Below, one piece after another: positions 18,009 through 25,721 of a DNA stretch of 64,000 nt. Each line of letters starts with the position of its first letter. Position 1 is the first letter of the stretch. The DNA lies in NCBI RefSeq assembly GCF_003248355.1, contig NZ_QKWY01000002.1:1178001-1242000 (forward strand), written 5' to 3'. The notes below the pieces were generated by a model. It was not told the DNA's origin, searched no databases, and saw only the letters and a program-made list of their open reading frames with translations. The stretch is from Streptomyces sp. AC1-42W (GTDB lineage: Bacteria; Actinomycetota; Actinomycetes; Streptomycetales; Streptomycetaceae). Both the position numbers and the translations under genes were made by a program.

Positions 18009-19546
18009 GTCGAGTCGTCCTCCTGGTGGTCCGGTATCGGTGCGTCGTGATCGCCGGCGGTACGGCTCGGCGCCCCTGCGTCGCGCGGCAGCCGCAGGAC
18101 GAAGACCGCGCCGTCCCCGTCCGGCGAATTGTGCGCGGTGATGTCGCCGTTGTGGATGTGCGCGTTCTCCACGGCGATGGACAGCCCGAGCCCGCTGCCG
18201 TCCGAGCGCGGCCGGGAGGCGCTGGCCTTGTAGAAGCGGTCGAAGACGTGCGGCAGGACGTCCTCGGGGATGCCGGGCCCGTGGTCGCGGACCTCGATGA
18301 CCAGCTCCTCGCCCTCGATGCGCACCGACACCCGCACCGGCGAACCGCCGTGCTTGAGCGCGTTGCCGATCAGGTTGGCCAGGATCACGTCGAGCCGGCG
18401 CGGATCGAGGCGGACCATCGTGCCGCGCTCGGCGTCCAGCTCCACCGCGTCCAGCCACGCACGGGCGTCGATGCAGGCGGTCACCTGGTCGGCCACGTCC
18501 ACGGTGTCCAGGACCAGCCGGGCCGTGCCCGCGTCGAAGCGGGTGACCTCCATCAGGTTCTCGACCAGGTTGTTCAGCCGCCGGGTCTCGCTGACCACCA
18601 GGTTCACGGCGGGCGCGATCATCGGATCGAGGCTGTCGACCTCGTCCTCCAGCACCTCCGTGACCGCGGTGAGCGCCGTCAGCGGGGTGCGCAGCTCGTG
18701 CGACATGTCGGCGACGAAGCGGCGGCTCGCCTCCTCGCGCGCGCTCATGTCGGCGACCTTCTTCTCCAGCGAACTGGCCGTCCTGTTGAACGTGCGCGAC
18801 AGATCGGCGAGTTCATCGGTGCCGGACACGTCGAGCCGGGTGTCGAGCTTGCCCTCGCCCAGCTTGCGGGCCGCGTCCCCGAGCCGCTGCACCGGCCGCA
18901 GCACGGTCGTCGCCGCCGCCTGCGCCAGCAGCGCCGAGCCGACCAGGGCGAGCGCCGTGGCGATGCCCAGCGACCAGGCGAGCGAGGAGAGGTCCTGACG
19001 CTCCTGGTCGAGCGACTTCAGCATGTAACCGGTCGGCCCGCCGCCGATGATCTTCGTACCGGCGACAAGATACGGCGTGCCGCGTATGGAGGTGCGCTGC
19101 CAGAACAGGTGGTACTCGTACTTGTTGCCCGCCTTGACCGGCTGCTTGCGGTTCACCTGCTCCTGGAGGGACAGCGGAACGTTGCTGCGGGTGAAGGTGT
19201 CCAGGTCGGAGTTGCCGACGATGGGCTTGCCCGGCTCGCGCTCGTCGATCAGCAGCACGCTGTAACCGGGGCTGCTGCTCGCCATCTGCACGGCGGCCGC
19301 TTGCAGGTCCTCCTTGGTGGGACGCAGCGGCAGCGAGGCGGCGCGCGTCTGCATCTCCTGACGGAAGTCCCCGAGCGCCGCGTCCTGCGTACGCGTCAGC
19401 ACCGCCTCGCGGTTCAGCCAGTACGCGATCCCGGAGGCCGACGCGGCGGCGGTCAGGGCGACCAGCGCGAAGACGATGACGAGCCGCAGCCGCAGGCTGG
19501 TCCAGCGGAGCCCGGCGCGCAGACCCCGCCGCACAGCCGTGCTCAC
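18005..19546 (-). CDS. afsQ2: Sensor histidine kinase AfsQ2
   Basis: A 513-residue membrane kinase. An N-terminal helix (LRLVIVFALVALTAAASAS), an extracellular region of about 130 residues, a second membrane helix, a HAMP linker (VLRPVQRLGDAARKL), the H-box MSHELRTPLTALTAV near residue 280, and an ATPase domain with N-box (LIGNALKHGG) and G-boxes (DHGPGIP, GSGLGLSI) follow in order. It pairs with AfsQ1; in S. coelicolor this system responds to nutrient (notably nitrogen) conditions and affects antibiotic production. Start GTG 19546 overlaps the afsQ1 stop; frames reaching further upstream are afsQ1 shadow. Confidence 0.96.
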   Translation of the reverse strand: MSTAVRRGLRAGLRWTSLRLRLVIVFALVALTAAASASGIAYWLNREAVLTRTQDAALGDFRQEMQTRAASLPLRPTKEDLQAAAVQMASSSPGYSVLLIDEREPGKPIVGNSDLDTFTRSNVPLSLQEQVNRKQPVKAGNKYEYHLFWQRTSIRGTPYLVAGTKIIGGGPTGYMLKSLDQERQDLSSLAWSLGIATALALVGSALLAQAAATTVLRPVQRLGDAARKLGEGKLDTRLDVSGTDELADLSRTFNRTASSLEKKVADMSAREEASRRFVADMSHELRTPLTALTAVTEVLEDEVDSLDPMIAPAVNLVVSETRRLNNLVENLMEVTRFDAGTARLVLDTVDVADQVTACIDARAWLDAVELDAERGTMVRLDPRRLDVILANLIGNALKHGGSPVRVSVRIEGEELVIEVRDHGPGIPEDVLPHVFDRFYKASASRPRSDGSGLGLSIAVENAHIHNGDITAHNSPDGDGAVFVLRLPRDAGAPSRTAGDHDAPIPDHQEDDST

Positions 19547-20220
19547 TGCGGAGAGTCCAGCCGGTATCCCACGCCCCGTACGGTACGGATCAGGGTCGGC
19601 GACGACGGAATGTCCTCGACCTTGGCGCGCAGGCGCTGGACACAGGCGTCCACCAGCCGGGAGTCGCCCAGGTAGTCGTGCTCCCAGACCAGACGCAGCA
19701 ACTGCTGCCGGGACAGGGCCTGGCCGGGCCGGCGGCTCAGTTCGAGCAGGAGGCGCAGCTCGGTCGGGGTGAGCTGGAGGTCCTCGCCGTTCTTGGTGAC
19801 GGTCATCGCGGAACGGTCGATCACCACGTTCCCGAACGTCGCGGAGTCGGTCGACTCCCGTTCGCCGCGGCGCAGCACCGCGCGGATACGGGCGTCGAGC
19901 ACCCGCCCCTGTACGGGCTTGACCACGTAGTCGTCGGCGCCGGACTCCAGCCCGACCACGACGTCGATGTCGTCGCTGCGCGCGGTCAGCAGGATGATCG
20001 GCAGCTGGTCGGTACGGCGGATGCGGCGGCACACCTCGAAACCGTCGATTCCGGGCAGCATCACGTCCAGCACGACCAGGTCGGGGCGCTGCTCGCGCAG
20101 CAGGTTGAGGCCGTCCTCTCCCGTCGCCGCGGTGGCCACACGGTGGCCCTGGCGTGACAGCGAGAGTTCGAGGGCCGTGCGGATGGCGTCGTCGTCCTCG
20201 ATCAGCAACAGGAAAGGCAC
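19543..20220 (-). CDS. afsQ1: Response regulator AfsQ1 (OmpR family)
   Basis: A 225-residue OmpR-type regulator. The receiver has DDD near residue 10, the phospho-acceptor Asp52 (VVLDVMLPG) and conserved Thr/Lys loops; the winged helix ends LIRTVRGVGYRLD. GTG at 20220 gives the length known for AfsQ1; an in-frame ATG at 20238 would add six residues, and neither has a convincing Shine-Dalgarno. It is transcribed away from sigQ across a region with an AfsQ1 box. Confidence 0.96.
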   Translation of the reverse strand: MPFLLLIEDDDAIRTALELSLSRQGHRVATAATGEDGLNLLREQRPDLVVLDVMLPGIDGFEVCRRIRRTDQLPIILLTARSDDIDVVVGLESGADDYVVKPVQGRVLDARIRAVLRRGERESTDSATFGNVVIDRSAMTVTKNGEDLQLTPTELRLLLELSRRPGQALSRQQLLRLVWEHDYLGDSRLVDACVQRLRAKVEDIPSSPTLIRTVRGVGYRLDSPQ

Positions 20221-20333
20221 TTGGTCATTCTGACCCATGGGGCGCCCCGGTTCGACAGTCGGTCCCCCCTGATACATGCCCCATACGTCCCTCATGCATC
20301 GGGAAACAAGGGTTCGTGCCGCCGCGGGGCCCT

Positions 20334-20349
20334 GTGACAGGCCTGTGAC
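20334..20349. promoter_or_regulatory. AfsQ1-binding box
   Basis: GTGAC (20334-20338), six bases, then GTGAC (20345-20349) matches the published AfsQ1 consensus GTnAC-n6-GTnAC exactly. It lies between afsQ1 and sigQ, as in S. coelicolor, where AfsQ1 controls sigQ. Confidence 0.85.
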
Positions 20350-20432
20350 AGTCGGCGGACAGGGCCATGAAACTGCCCCGGCAAGCTCATTGGCACAGGG
20401 AACGGACGGACTCCACCGATGGGGGGCGCGGG

Positions 20433-21170
20433 ATGAACGCAACTCACAGCATCAACGCGAGCGCAGTTGTCACGCGTCTGCACGATGTCGGTCGGAGCAC
20501 GGAGAAGTCCGGCGCCGCAGTGAACGGACGGGGGTGCGTTCGAGGCGCCGGGCGTCAGCACACGTCATTCATGACGGTGGTTGACGCGGGGGGAAGCGCG
20601 TACGGGGAGGACTCGGGGGAGCGGAAGGCACCGGTCAGGTCCGAGGACGCCGAAGCGGCGTTCACGGCCTACGTCCGGGAGCGCCGCGCCTCCCTGTACG
20701 CCACCGCCTATCACCTGACCGGCGACCGCTTCGAGGCCGAGGACCTGCTCCAGAGCGCCCTCTTCTCGACGTACCGGGCCTGGGACCGCATCAGCGACAA
20801 GGCCGCGGTCGGCGGTTATCTGCGCCGCACGATGACCAACCTGCACATCAGCGCCTGGCGCAGGCGCAAGCTGAACGAATACCCGACCGAGGAGCTGCCG
20901 GAGACGGTGGGCGACACGGACGCGATGCGCGGTACGGAGCTGCGCGCCGTGCTCTGGCAGGCGCTGGCGCGACTGCCGGAACTGCAGCGCACGATGCTCG
21001 TCCTGCGCTACTACGAGGGCCGTACGGACCCCGAGATCGCGTCCATCCTCGACATCAGTGTCGGCACGGTGAAGTCGAGCATCTGGCGGTCGCTCCGCCG
21101 ACTGCGCGAGGACGAGGTCCTCAGCTTCGGCCGTGACCAGGAGGAGTCCTTCGGCGAGCTGGTGGCCTGA
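20433..21170 (+). CDS. sigQ: RNA polymerase sigma factor SigQ (ECF type)
   Basis: A 245-residue protein. Region 2 runs about residues 85-150 (FTAYVRERRASLYATAYHLTGD, FEAEDLLQSALF), region 4 about 175-230 (ALARLPELQRTMLVLRYYEG, DPEIASILDISVGTVKSSIWRSL). The N-terminal 65 residues are extra and not conserved with ECF cores. It lies divergent to afsQ1; in S. coelicolor SigQ lies in the AfsQ1 regulon and influences antibiotic production. ATG 20433 has a G-rich RBS; an in-frame ATG at 20571 is an alternative. Confidence 0.93.
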   Translation: MNATHSINASAVVTRLHDVGRSTEKSGAAVNGRGCVRGAGRQHTSFMTVVDAGGSAYGEDSGERKAPVRSEDAEAAFTAYVRERRASLYATAYHLTGDRFEAEDLLQSALFSTYRAWDRISDKAAVGGYLRRTMTNLHISAWRRRKLNEYPTEELPETVGDTDAMRGTELRAVLWQALARLPELQRTMLVLRYYEGRTDPEIASILDISVGTVKSSIWRSLRRLREDEVLSFGRDQEESFGELVA

Positions 21171-21173
21171 AGG

Positions 21174-21316
21174 CTGGGGGGAAACGGGGGCGCCACCGTC
21201 TCGGGGGAGTCGGCGGCGCGAACAACGGGGGAGAGAACGGGGGCCCGGGGGGATACGGGGGACAACGGGGTACGGGGGAAAGCTGCGGGGTCGGACGGGC
21301 CGGGGGGGCCTGTCCG
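21174..21316 (+). other. G-run cluster and hairpin downstream of sigQ
   Basis: About ten runs of four to six G occur on the plus strand between 21175 and 21290, the densest at 21227-21278. They are separated by 3-9 nt, the pattern that can fold into G-quadruplexes. A hairpin (CGGACGGGCC at 21292-21301 with GGCCTGTCCG at 21307-21316) follows and may terminate sigQ. Confidence 0.6.
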
Positions 21317-21367
21317 GCCCTGCGGCGTTTCTGTTGGGCACTCTGCTCAGGCATGCCGACCGGCTAG

Positions 21368-21718
21368 CTCAAGGCCCGGCTCGTCTCCATGGCGGCCGAA
21401 CAGGGGCTTGCGATCATTGCGGTCGACCCCGCTTACACCTCGCGGTGGGGTGGGCAGCACTGGCAGAAGCCGCTGACTACGCCCCGCCGGAAGATGTCCC
21501 GTCACGATGCCGCCGGCATCGCGATCGGGCGACGCGCCCTCGGACACCCGATCCGGGATGGGGCATCCCCTGCTCGAACGAAGCTGATTCCCGGACCACG
21601 GACACGATCCGTGCCGCCGGAGACGGCGAGAACGCGGGCGACCAGGACACCCAAAACCGTTCGGGATGTCCGCAGCGAACAGGAATGGGTCCAAGACTCA
21701 CTCCTGCGCACTGAATAG
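21368..21718 (+). pseudogene. 3' remnant of a TnpB/IS1341-type transposase gene
   Basis: A frame open from 21368 encodes MAAEQGLAIIAVDPAYTSRW and then GQHWQKPL and HDAAGIAIGRRALGH, the C-terminal catalytic and post-catalytic pattern of Streptomyces OrfB/TnpB-like transposases (the DPAYTS motif). The N-terminal 300 or so residues, including the first two RuvC acidic residues, are missing, cut off at an upstream TAG. It reads on to 21718. This marks the left edge of an accessory region. Confidence 0.7.
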
Positions 21719-21792
21719 AAACGGTCCTGTCCGGCCCCGCGGAGCATTGTCTGCAAGCCCCTCCGGCGATTGACTTCAGCGGGGGACTTCAC

Positions 21793-22623
21793 TCAGTTGC
21801 GCAGGTGGGCCAGCACGTCCTTCACCGGTAGGTCGTACTGGTCCTTGTCCCGTTCCCAGTGGCCCATCACGGTGGCCGTTGCGTCAGCCAGATCGGTCGG
21901 CAAGTCGGCCGCGCGGAGGGTGTCCGCGATCTCGCCCATCTCCGGTGCCCAGCGCCAGGCACGAGCGGCCACGCTTGGCAGGTACTCGGGGTCCGACAGG
22001 ATCGCGGAGACCATGACCTCGGCCTCGGCCGTGAGCTGGTTGCCGACCCCGTGGGCGTCCGCGAGGGCGTGGGCGACGCCGGCGAGGGTGCGGGCGGCCT
22101 TCTGGTAGCTGGCAAAGGCCATCTTCAGGGCGGACGCGGAGCCGATGGTGTCGCCCGCCCGGCGCACGTGCACGGCAGTGTCGGCGAACAGCGACTCCAC
22201 TTGGTCGACAGCCGAGCTGTCCCCGGCGAGGTAGAGGCGGGCCGAGCGCCCGTCGCGCGGCGGGGGACCGAAGATCGCGCCGTCGACGACTGCGGAGCCT
22301 GGGTGGATCTTCTCGGCGATGCGCTGCATGCGCTGGGGACTGATGGCGTTGGCGTCGACGTACACCCCGCAGAAGTTGTGCGCGGCCACGGTCGCCGCCA
22401 CATCTTCCCCCGCCTGCGGCGGGCAGACGGAGAGGACGACCGCACTCCGGGACAGTGCCTCCGGGAGAGAGCCGCAGACCGTGGCTCCGGCCTTCTTCGC
22501 ACGGCTGTGGGTGGCTTCGCTGCGGCCCTCCGGTACCCACAGCACCTCGTGGCCGGCGGCGACGGCCTGGGCGGCGACGGCGGCGCCCATGGAGCCGGGG
22601 TGCAAGAGGGTCACGGTGGTCAC
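21793..22623 (-). CDS. NAD(P)-binding beta-hydroxyacid dehydrogenase/imine-reductase-like protein
   Basis: A 276-residue protein. The Rossmann start is VTLLHPGSMGAAVAAQAVAAG, with LSVCPP and VDANAISPQ as in 6-phosphogluconate/3-hydroxyisobutyrate dehydrogenase relatives; the C-terminal helical part (about 175-270) resembles DUF1932. The usual catalytic Lys is replaced within SALKMAFASYQK, where a Lys is present. Substrate unknown. It follows the regulator gene with a 4-bp ATGA overlap, so the two are expressed together. Confidence 0.8.
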   Translation of the reverse strand: MTTVTLLHPGSMGAAVAAQAVAAGHEVLWVPEGRSEATHSRAKKAGATVCGSLPEALSRSAVVLSVCPPQAGEDVAATVAAHNFCGVYVDANAISPQRMQRIAEKIHPGSAVVDGAIFGPPPRDGRSARLYLAGDSSAVDQVESLFADTAVHVRRAGDTIGSASALKMAFASYQKAARTLAGVAHALADAHGVGNQLTAEAEVMVSAILSDPEYLPSVAARAWRWAPEMGEIADTLRAADLPTDLADATATVMGHWERDKDQYDLPVKDVLAHLRN

Positions 22624-23987
22624 GGGCTGCCTCCTGGCGGGAGCTCGGCGATGGTGTGTTCCTGATGAGCAATGATCGACTCCCGCATACCGACCGCGAC
22701 AGGGGAGCCCGCTCCAGGGTGCAGGGCAAGTCGACGGCTGAAGTGGCTGATGCGACGGTTGACGCTTTCCGTGCGGCGCCGGGCGCTGGTGTAGAGGACC
22801 TCCTGGATCTGCGTTGCGGCACCGTCGAGGTCGCCGCGGCCGAGGCGGGCCATGGCGAGGTCCATACGGGCCAGGGACATCTCACCGAGCCGTCGGCGCT
22901 CGGGCGGTGCGGCCTCGAACATCTCCACGGACTCGTCGGCACGGGCTTCGGCGTCGCTGAGGTGCTGGGGGCCGGCGAGCCAGAGGTGGGTGCTGCTGGC
23001 GTAGAAAAGCTGCTTCTCCGGGGGAAAGGCCATCATGCCGCCGGGCAGCTCGTCGGCATCGGTGAGCCGCTCGCGCAGCCGGTCGGCAGCGGAGAGGGCG
23101 CCGAGAGCGTCGTCTGCCCTGCCCAGCTGGCCGTAAGCGCGGGCTTTGATGCTCTCCAGCCGAATATGAGCCGTTCCGGATTCGGGGGTGAAGCCGCTGC
23201 CGGACTCGGTAAAACGTACGGCGTCGGCCGGGCGGCCGTCCCAGTACGAGATGAGTGCCTGGAGCCCGCGTACCCAGGCGCACAGACCGTTGTGACCCGC
23301 CTGTTCACCGAAGAGAAAGGCCGCGCGGGCCTGGGTCTCTGCCGCGTCGTAACGGCCCAGATCGAAGCTGGCGTTGGCCAGCACGCCGCACAGGACGCCT
23401 GCGCCGACGTACAGGTCGCGGGTGTACTTCGGCGGCTGGCGGCCTTCGAGGAGTTCGAAGGCGCGGTCGCGCAGGGCACGCACCTCGTGAAACAAGGGCC
23501 CCACGGGCCGGTTGGGGTACGAGTCGACGATGCGGCGGATGTCGGCTTCCATCTGTTCCAGCGTGTGCGGTCCCACGTTGCTGCTTTCTGCCTGGGCCGC
23601 GAACCGTGCCGACTCGGTGGCCGCCATCGTTACCACATCCTTAAGGCCGTACTCGGACGATTCCAGTGAATTGCCTCGGCTCGCGCCGGACCGTGGGGCC
23701 TCGGGCTGTGGCCCGGACGGTGCGGGGCCGAGGAGGCGGGTGGCGGGGATACCGGGGAACATGAACTCCAGGACCCGGCGCGCGACGGTCTGAGGAGTGC
23801 GGACCTCGCCGTGCGCGTACCGGAAGAACTGCCGCTTCTCGATCGTCGCGGTCGCGATCGAGGGCGGACCTTCCAGCTCGGCCAGCTGCCGGGCCGCCTG
23901 CTCATAGCGCCTCTTGAAGACCTGGTGGTCCTGCCAGCCGCGCTGGTTGATCAGGGTCTGGAAGAGGGTCTTCCCTGTTGCGTGCAC
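22620..23987 (-). CDS. Transcriptional regulator with TPR-like sensor region
   Basis: A 455-residue protein. Residues about 10-95 form an HTH-like region (TLINQRGWQDHQVFKRRYEQ, then IEKRQFFRYAHGEVRTPQTV), as in Streptomyces regulators that sit next to natural-product or nucleotide genes. A long helical C-terminal region (130-430) has TPR-like repeats (YDAAETQARAAFLFGEQAG). It stands divergent from the NADAR-RibA operon and is the natural candidate to control it. The stop overlaps the dehydrogenase start. Confidence 0.8.
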   Translation of the reverse strand: MHATGKTLFQTLINQRGWQDHQVFKRRYEQAARQLAELEGPPSIATATIEKRQFFRYAHGEVRTPQTVARRVLEFMFPGIPATRLLGPAPSGPQPEAPRSGASRGNSLESSEYGLKDVVTMAATESARFAAQAESSNVGPHTLEQMEADIRRIVDSYPNRPVGPLFHEVRALRDRAFELLEGRQPPKYTRDLYVGAGVLCGVLANASFDLGRYDAAETQARAAFLFGEQAGHNGLCAWVRGLQALISYWDGRPADAVRFTESGSGFTPESGTAHIRLESIKARAYGQLGRADDALGALSAADRLRERLTDADELPGGMMAFPPEKQLFYASSTHLWLAGPQHLSDAEARADESVEMFEAAPPERRRLGEMSLARMDLAMARLGRGDLDGAATQIQEVLYTSARRRTESVNRRISHFSRRLALHPGAGSPVAVGMRESIIAHQEHTIAELPPGGSP

Positions 23988-24251
23988 GGCGTCTCCCCGG
24001 TGTCGGCGCCCGCTTCACCACCCACGCTAGACATCAATCAGTGGCCGATGAAGCCAAGTTCGCCGGAAAACGCTGCCGTGCGGCGATTAGACATCGGTTG
24101 GGCACGAAAGGGCTGCGTCAGACATCGCCCAGGGTCTCGTTCAGGCACGGGCAACGGAGAACACTGCTCTTCGCCCAGCGGTTCGTCTTCTCCGCTTCGG
24201 AGGCTTCGCCGCCGTGGTCTCGCACGCCTTGGCAGTTCAGGAGGCCCGCTC
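23988..24251. promoter_or_regulatory. Divergent promoter region with repeated AGACATC motifs
   Basis: Three direct copies of AGACATC occur at 24029-24035, 24089-24095 and 24120-24126; the first two are TAGACATC. Spacings are 60 and 31 bp. The region is also richer in A/T than its flanks. These are candidate binding sites for the regulator encoded at 22620-23987. AGGAGG (24239-24244) is a strong Shine-Dalgarno for the ATG at 24252. Confidence 0.45.
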
Positions 24252-24581
24252 ATGGCAGCGCACCACCAGCTTTCGTTCCCCGTCATCGATACCAAGCACG
24301 CTGTCCGTGAAACGCGCCACCGCCTCGTTGCCGCGGTCAGCGCGTGGGACATACGGCTCGGTGAGGAGCGGCTGGGCGGCACCGAGCCGGTCGTCGCCGT
24401 TCACGACACGGAGCCGTCCCTTCCCCGGGCGACCCCCGCCGGACCGCAGGCCGAGTCCGGGCGCGGACTGCTGTTGGTCGCCGAGTACGCCGATCGCTGC
24501 GGAACCGAGCCGACGGCGACCGGCAAGCGCTGCTGGGCCGTGTTCGATCTTTCCCCGTCATCCAACTCCGAGGAGGGTGCC
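24252..24581 (+). pseudogene. Internally deleted HATPase (anti-sigma-type) remnant, in frame with the next gene
   Basis: From ATG 24252 the frame encodes a start like Streptomyces RsbW-type ATP-binding proteins (ETRHRLVAAVSAWDIRLGEE) and the family's C-terminal half (AVHDTEPSLP, GRGLLLVAEYADRCG, GKRCWAVFDL). The middle with the N-box helix (ELVTNALVHA-like) is absent, so ATP binding should be lost. There is no stop before the NADAR gene, which lies in the same frame. AGGAGG precedes this ATG, so a 489-residue read-through product is possible. Confidence 0.65.
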
Positions 24582-25721
24582 ATGACTCCGGCACCGGCTG
24601 TGCCCACCCCGTCCACCCGCGCCATCGACCGGTTCACCGGCCCGTGGGAGTTCCTGTCGAACTACTCGGCCGCCATGGTCCGGCTCGACGGGATCGAATA
24701 CCCCACGGTCGAGCACGCCTACCAGGCCGCCAAGACCCTCGACCTTTCCATCCGTGCCCGGATTGCTGGAGAGCCGGACCCGGACGAGGCCAAGCGCCTG
24801 GGCCGGCGCCACGCCGACCGCCCCGACTGGGAGGAGGCGAAGGTGGCCGTGATGCGTTCGTTGGTCGAGCAGAAGTTCCAGGACGCGGAGCTGCGCGAGA
24901 GGCTACTTGCGACGGGCACGGCTGAGCTGGTGGAGGGCAACGACTGGGGCGATGAGTTCTGGGGTGTGTGCGCCGGGCACGGTCAGAACACGATGGGGCT
25001 GATCCTCATGGCGTTACGCGAGCAGGCCCGGCGGGAGACCTCGGAGTCCCACGAGGCGTGCGACGCGCGGACGACCGACCTTTCCGGCACTCTCGGCTGC
25101 GCCGCCCAGGCCCGTATCCCCACCGCCCATGGCATGTTCACCGCCTGGGGATACCGCAATGTGCTGGAGGGCGGGGAGCAGCTGGCGCTCACCCTCGGCC
25201 GAGTCCGGGGCGCCGAGCGGGTGCTCGTACGGGTGCACTCGGAGTGTCTGACCGGCGAGGCCCTCGGCTCACTGCGGTGCGACTGCGGGCCGCAGCTGGA
25301 CGCGGCCATGGCCGCGGTGGCCGCCGAGGGCGTCGGGGTGATCCTCTACCTGCGCGGACACGAGGGCCGGGGGATCGGGCTGCTGGCGAAGCTGCGGGCT
25401 TACGCGCTCCAGGACGCCGGGTTCGACACGGTCGACGCCAACGCCTCGATGGGTCTGCCGGAGGATGCCCGTGACTACCGGGTCGCTGCCCGGGTGCTGG
25501 CGGATCTCGGTGTGCGGTCGGTACGGCTGCTGTCCAACAACCCGGACAAGGTCGAGGCCCTCACCGCACTCGGCGTCGACGTGGCCGAGCGGCTGCCATT
25601 GCTGGTGGACGCCAATATCCACAGCCTGGAGTACCTGCGCACGAAGCGGGATCGCATGGGTCACGACCTGCCGGGACTGCCCGAGGTGACGGATCTGGTC
25701 GGCGCGGAGTTCGCGTCGTGA
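24582..25721 (+). CDS. NADAR-GTP cyclohydrolase II fusion protein
   Basis: A 379-residue two-domain protein. Residues about 17-155 are a NADAR/COG3236 (YbiA-like) N-glycosidase domain, with FLSNY at 24-28, VEHAYQAAK, RPDWEEAK and EGNDWGDEFWGVC. Residues about 165-375 are GTP cyclohydrolase II: zinc ligands Cys222, Cys233 and Cys235, HEGRGIGL, a Tyr274 matching E. coli Tyr105, and LSNNPDK. COG3236 fused to RibA is known to cleave the reactive early riboflavin intermediates; both halves look intact here. AGGAGG at 24571-24576 fixes the ATG at 24582. It is first in a four-gene operon and overlaps the next gene by GTGA. Confidence 0.88.
   Translation: MTPAPAVPTPSTRAIDRFTGPWEFLSNYSAAMVRLDGIEYPTVEHAYQAAKTLDLSIRARIAGEPDPDEAKRLGRRHADRPDWEEAKVAVMRSLVEQKFQDAELRERLLATGTAELVEGNDWGDEFWGVCAGHGQNTMGLILMALREQARRETSESHEACDARTTDLSGTLGCAAQARIPTAHGMFTAWGYRNVLEGGEQLALTLGRVRGAERVLVRVHSECLTGEALGSLRCDCGPQLDAAMAAVAAEGVGVILYLRGHEGRGIGLLAKLRAYALQDAGFDTVDANASMGLPEDARDYRVAARVLADLGVRSVRLLSNNPDKVEALTALGVDVAERLPLLVDANIHSLEYLRTKRDRMGHDLPGLPEVTDLVGAEFAS

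Noticed and set aside
24252..24560. An intact ATP-binding anti-sigma protein
   Set aside because: The central N-box part is missing, so it is listed as a remnant.
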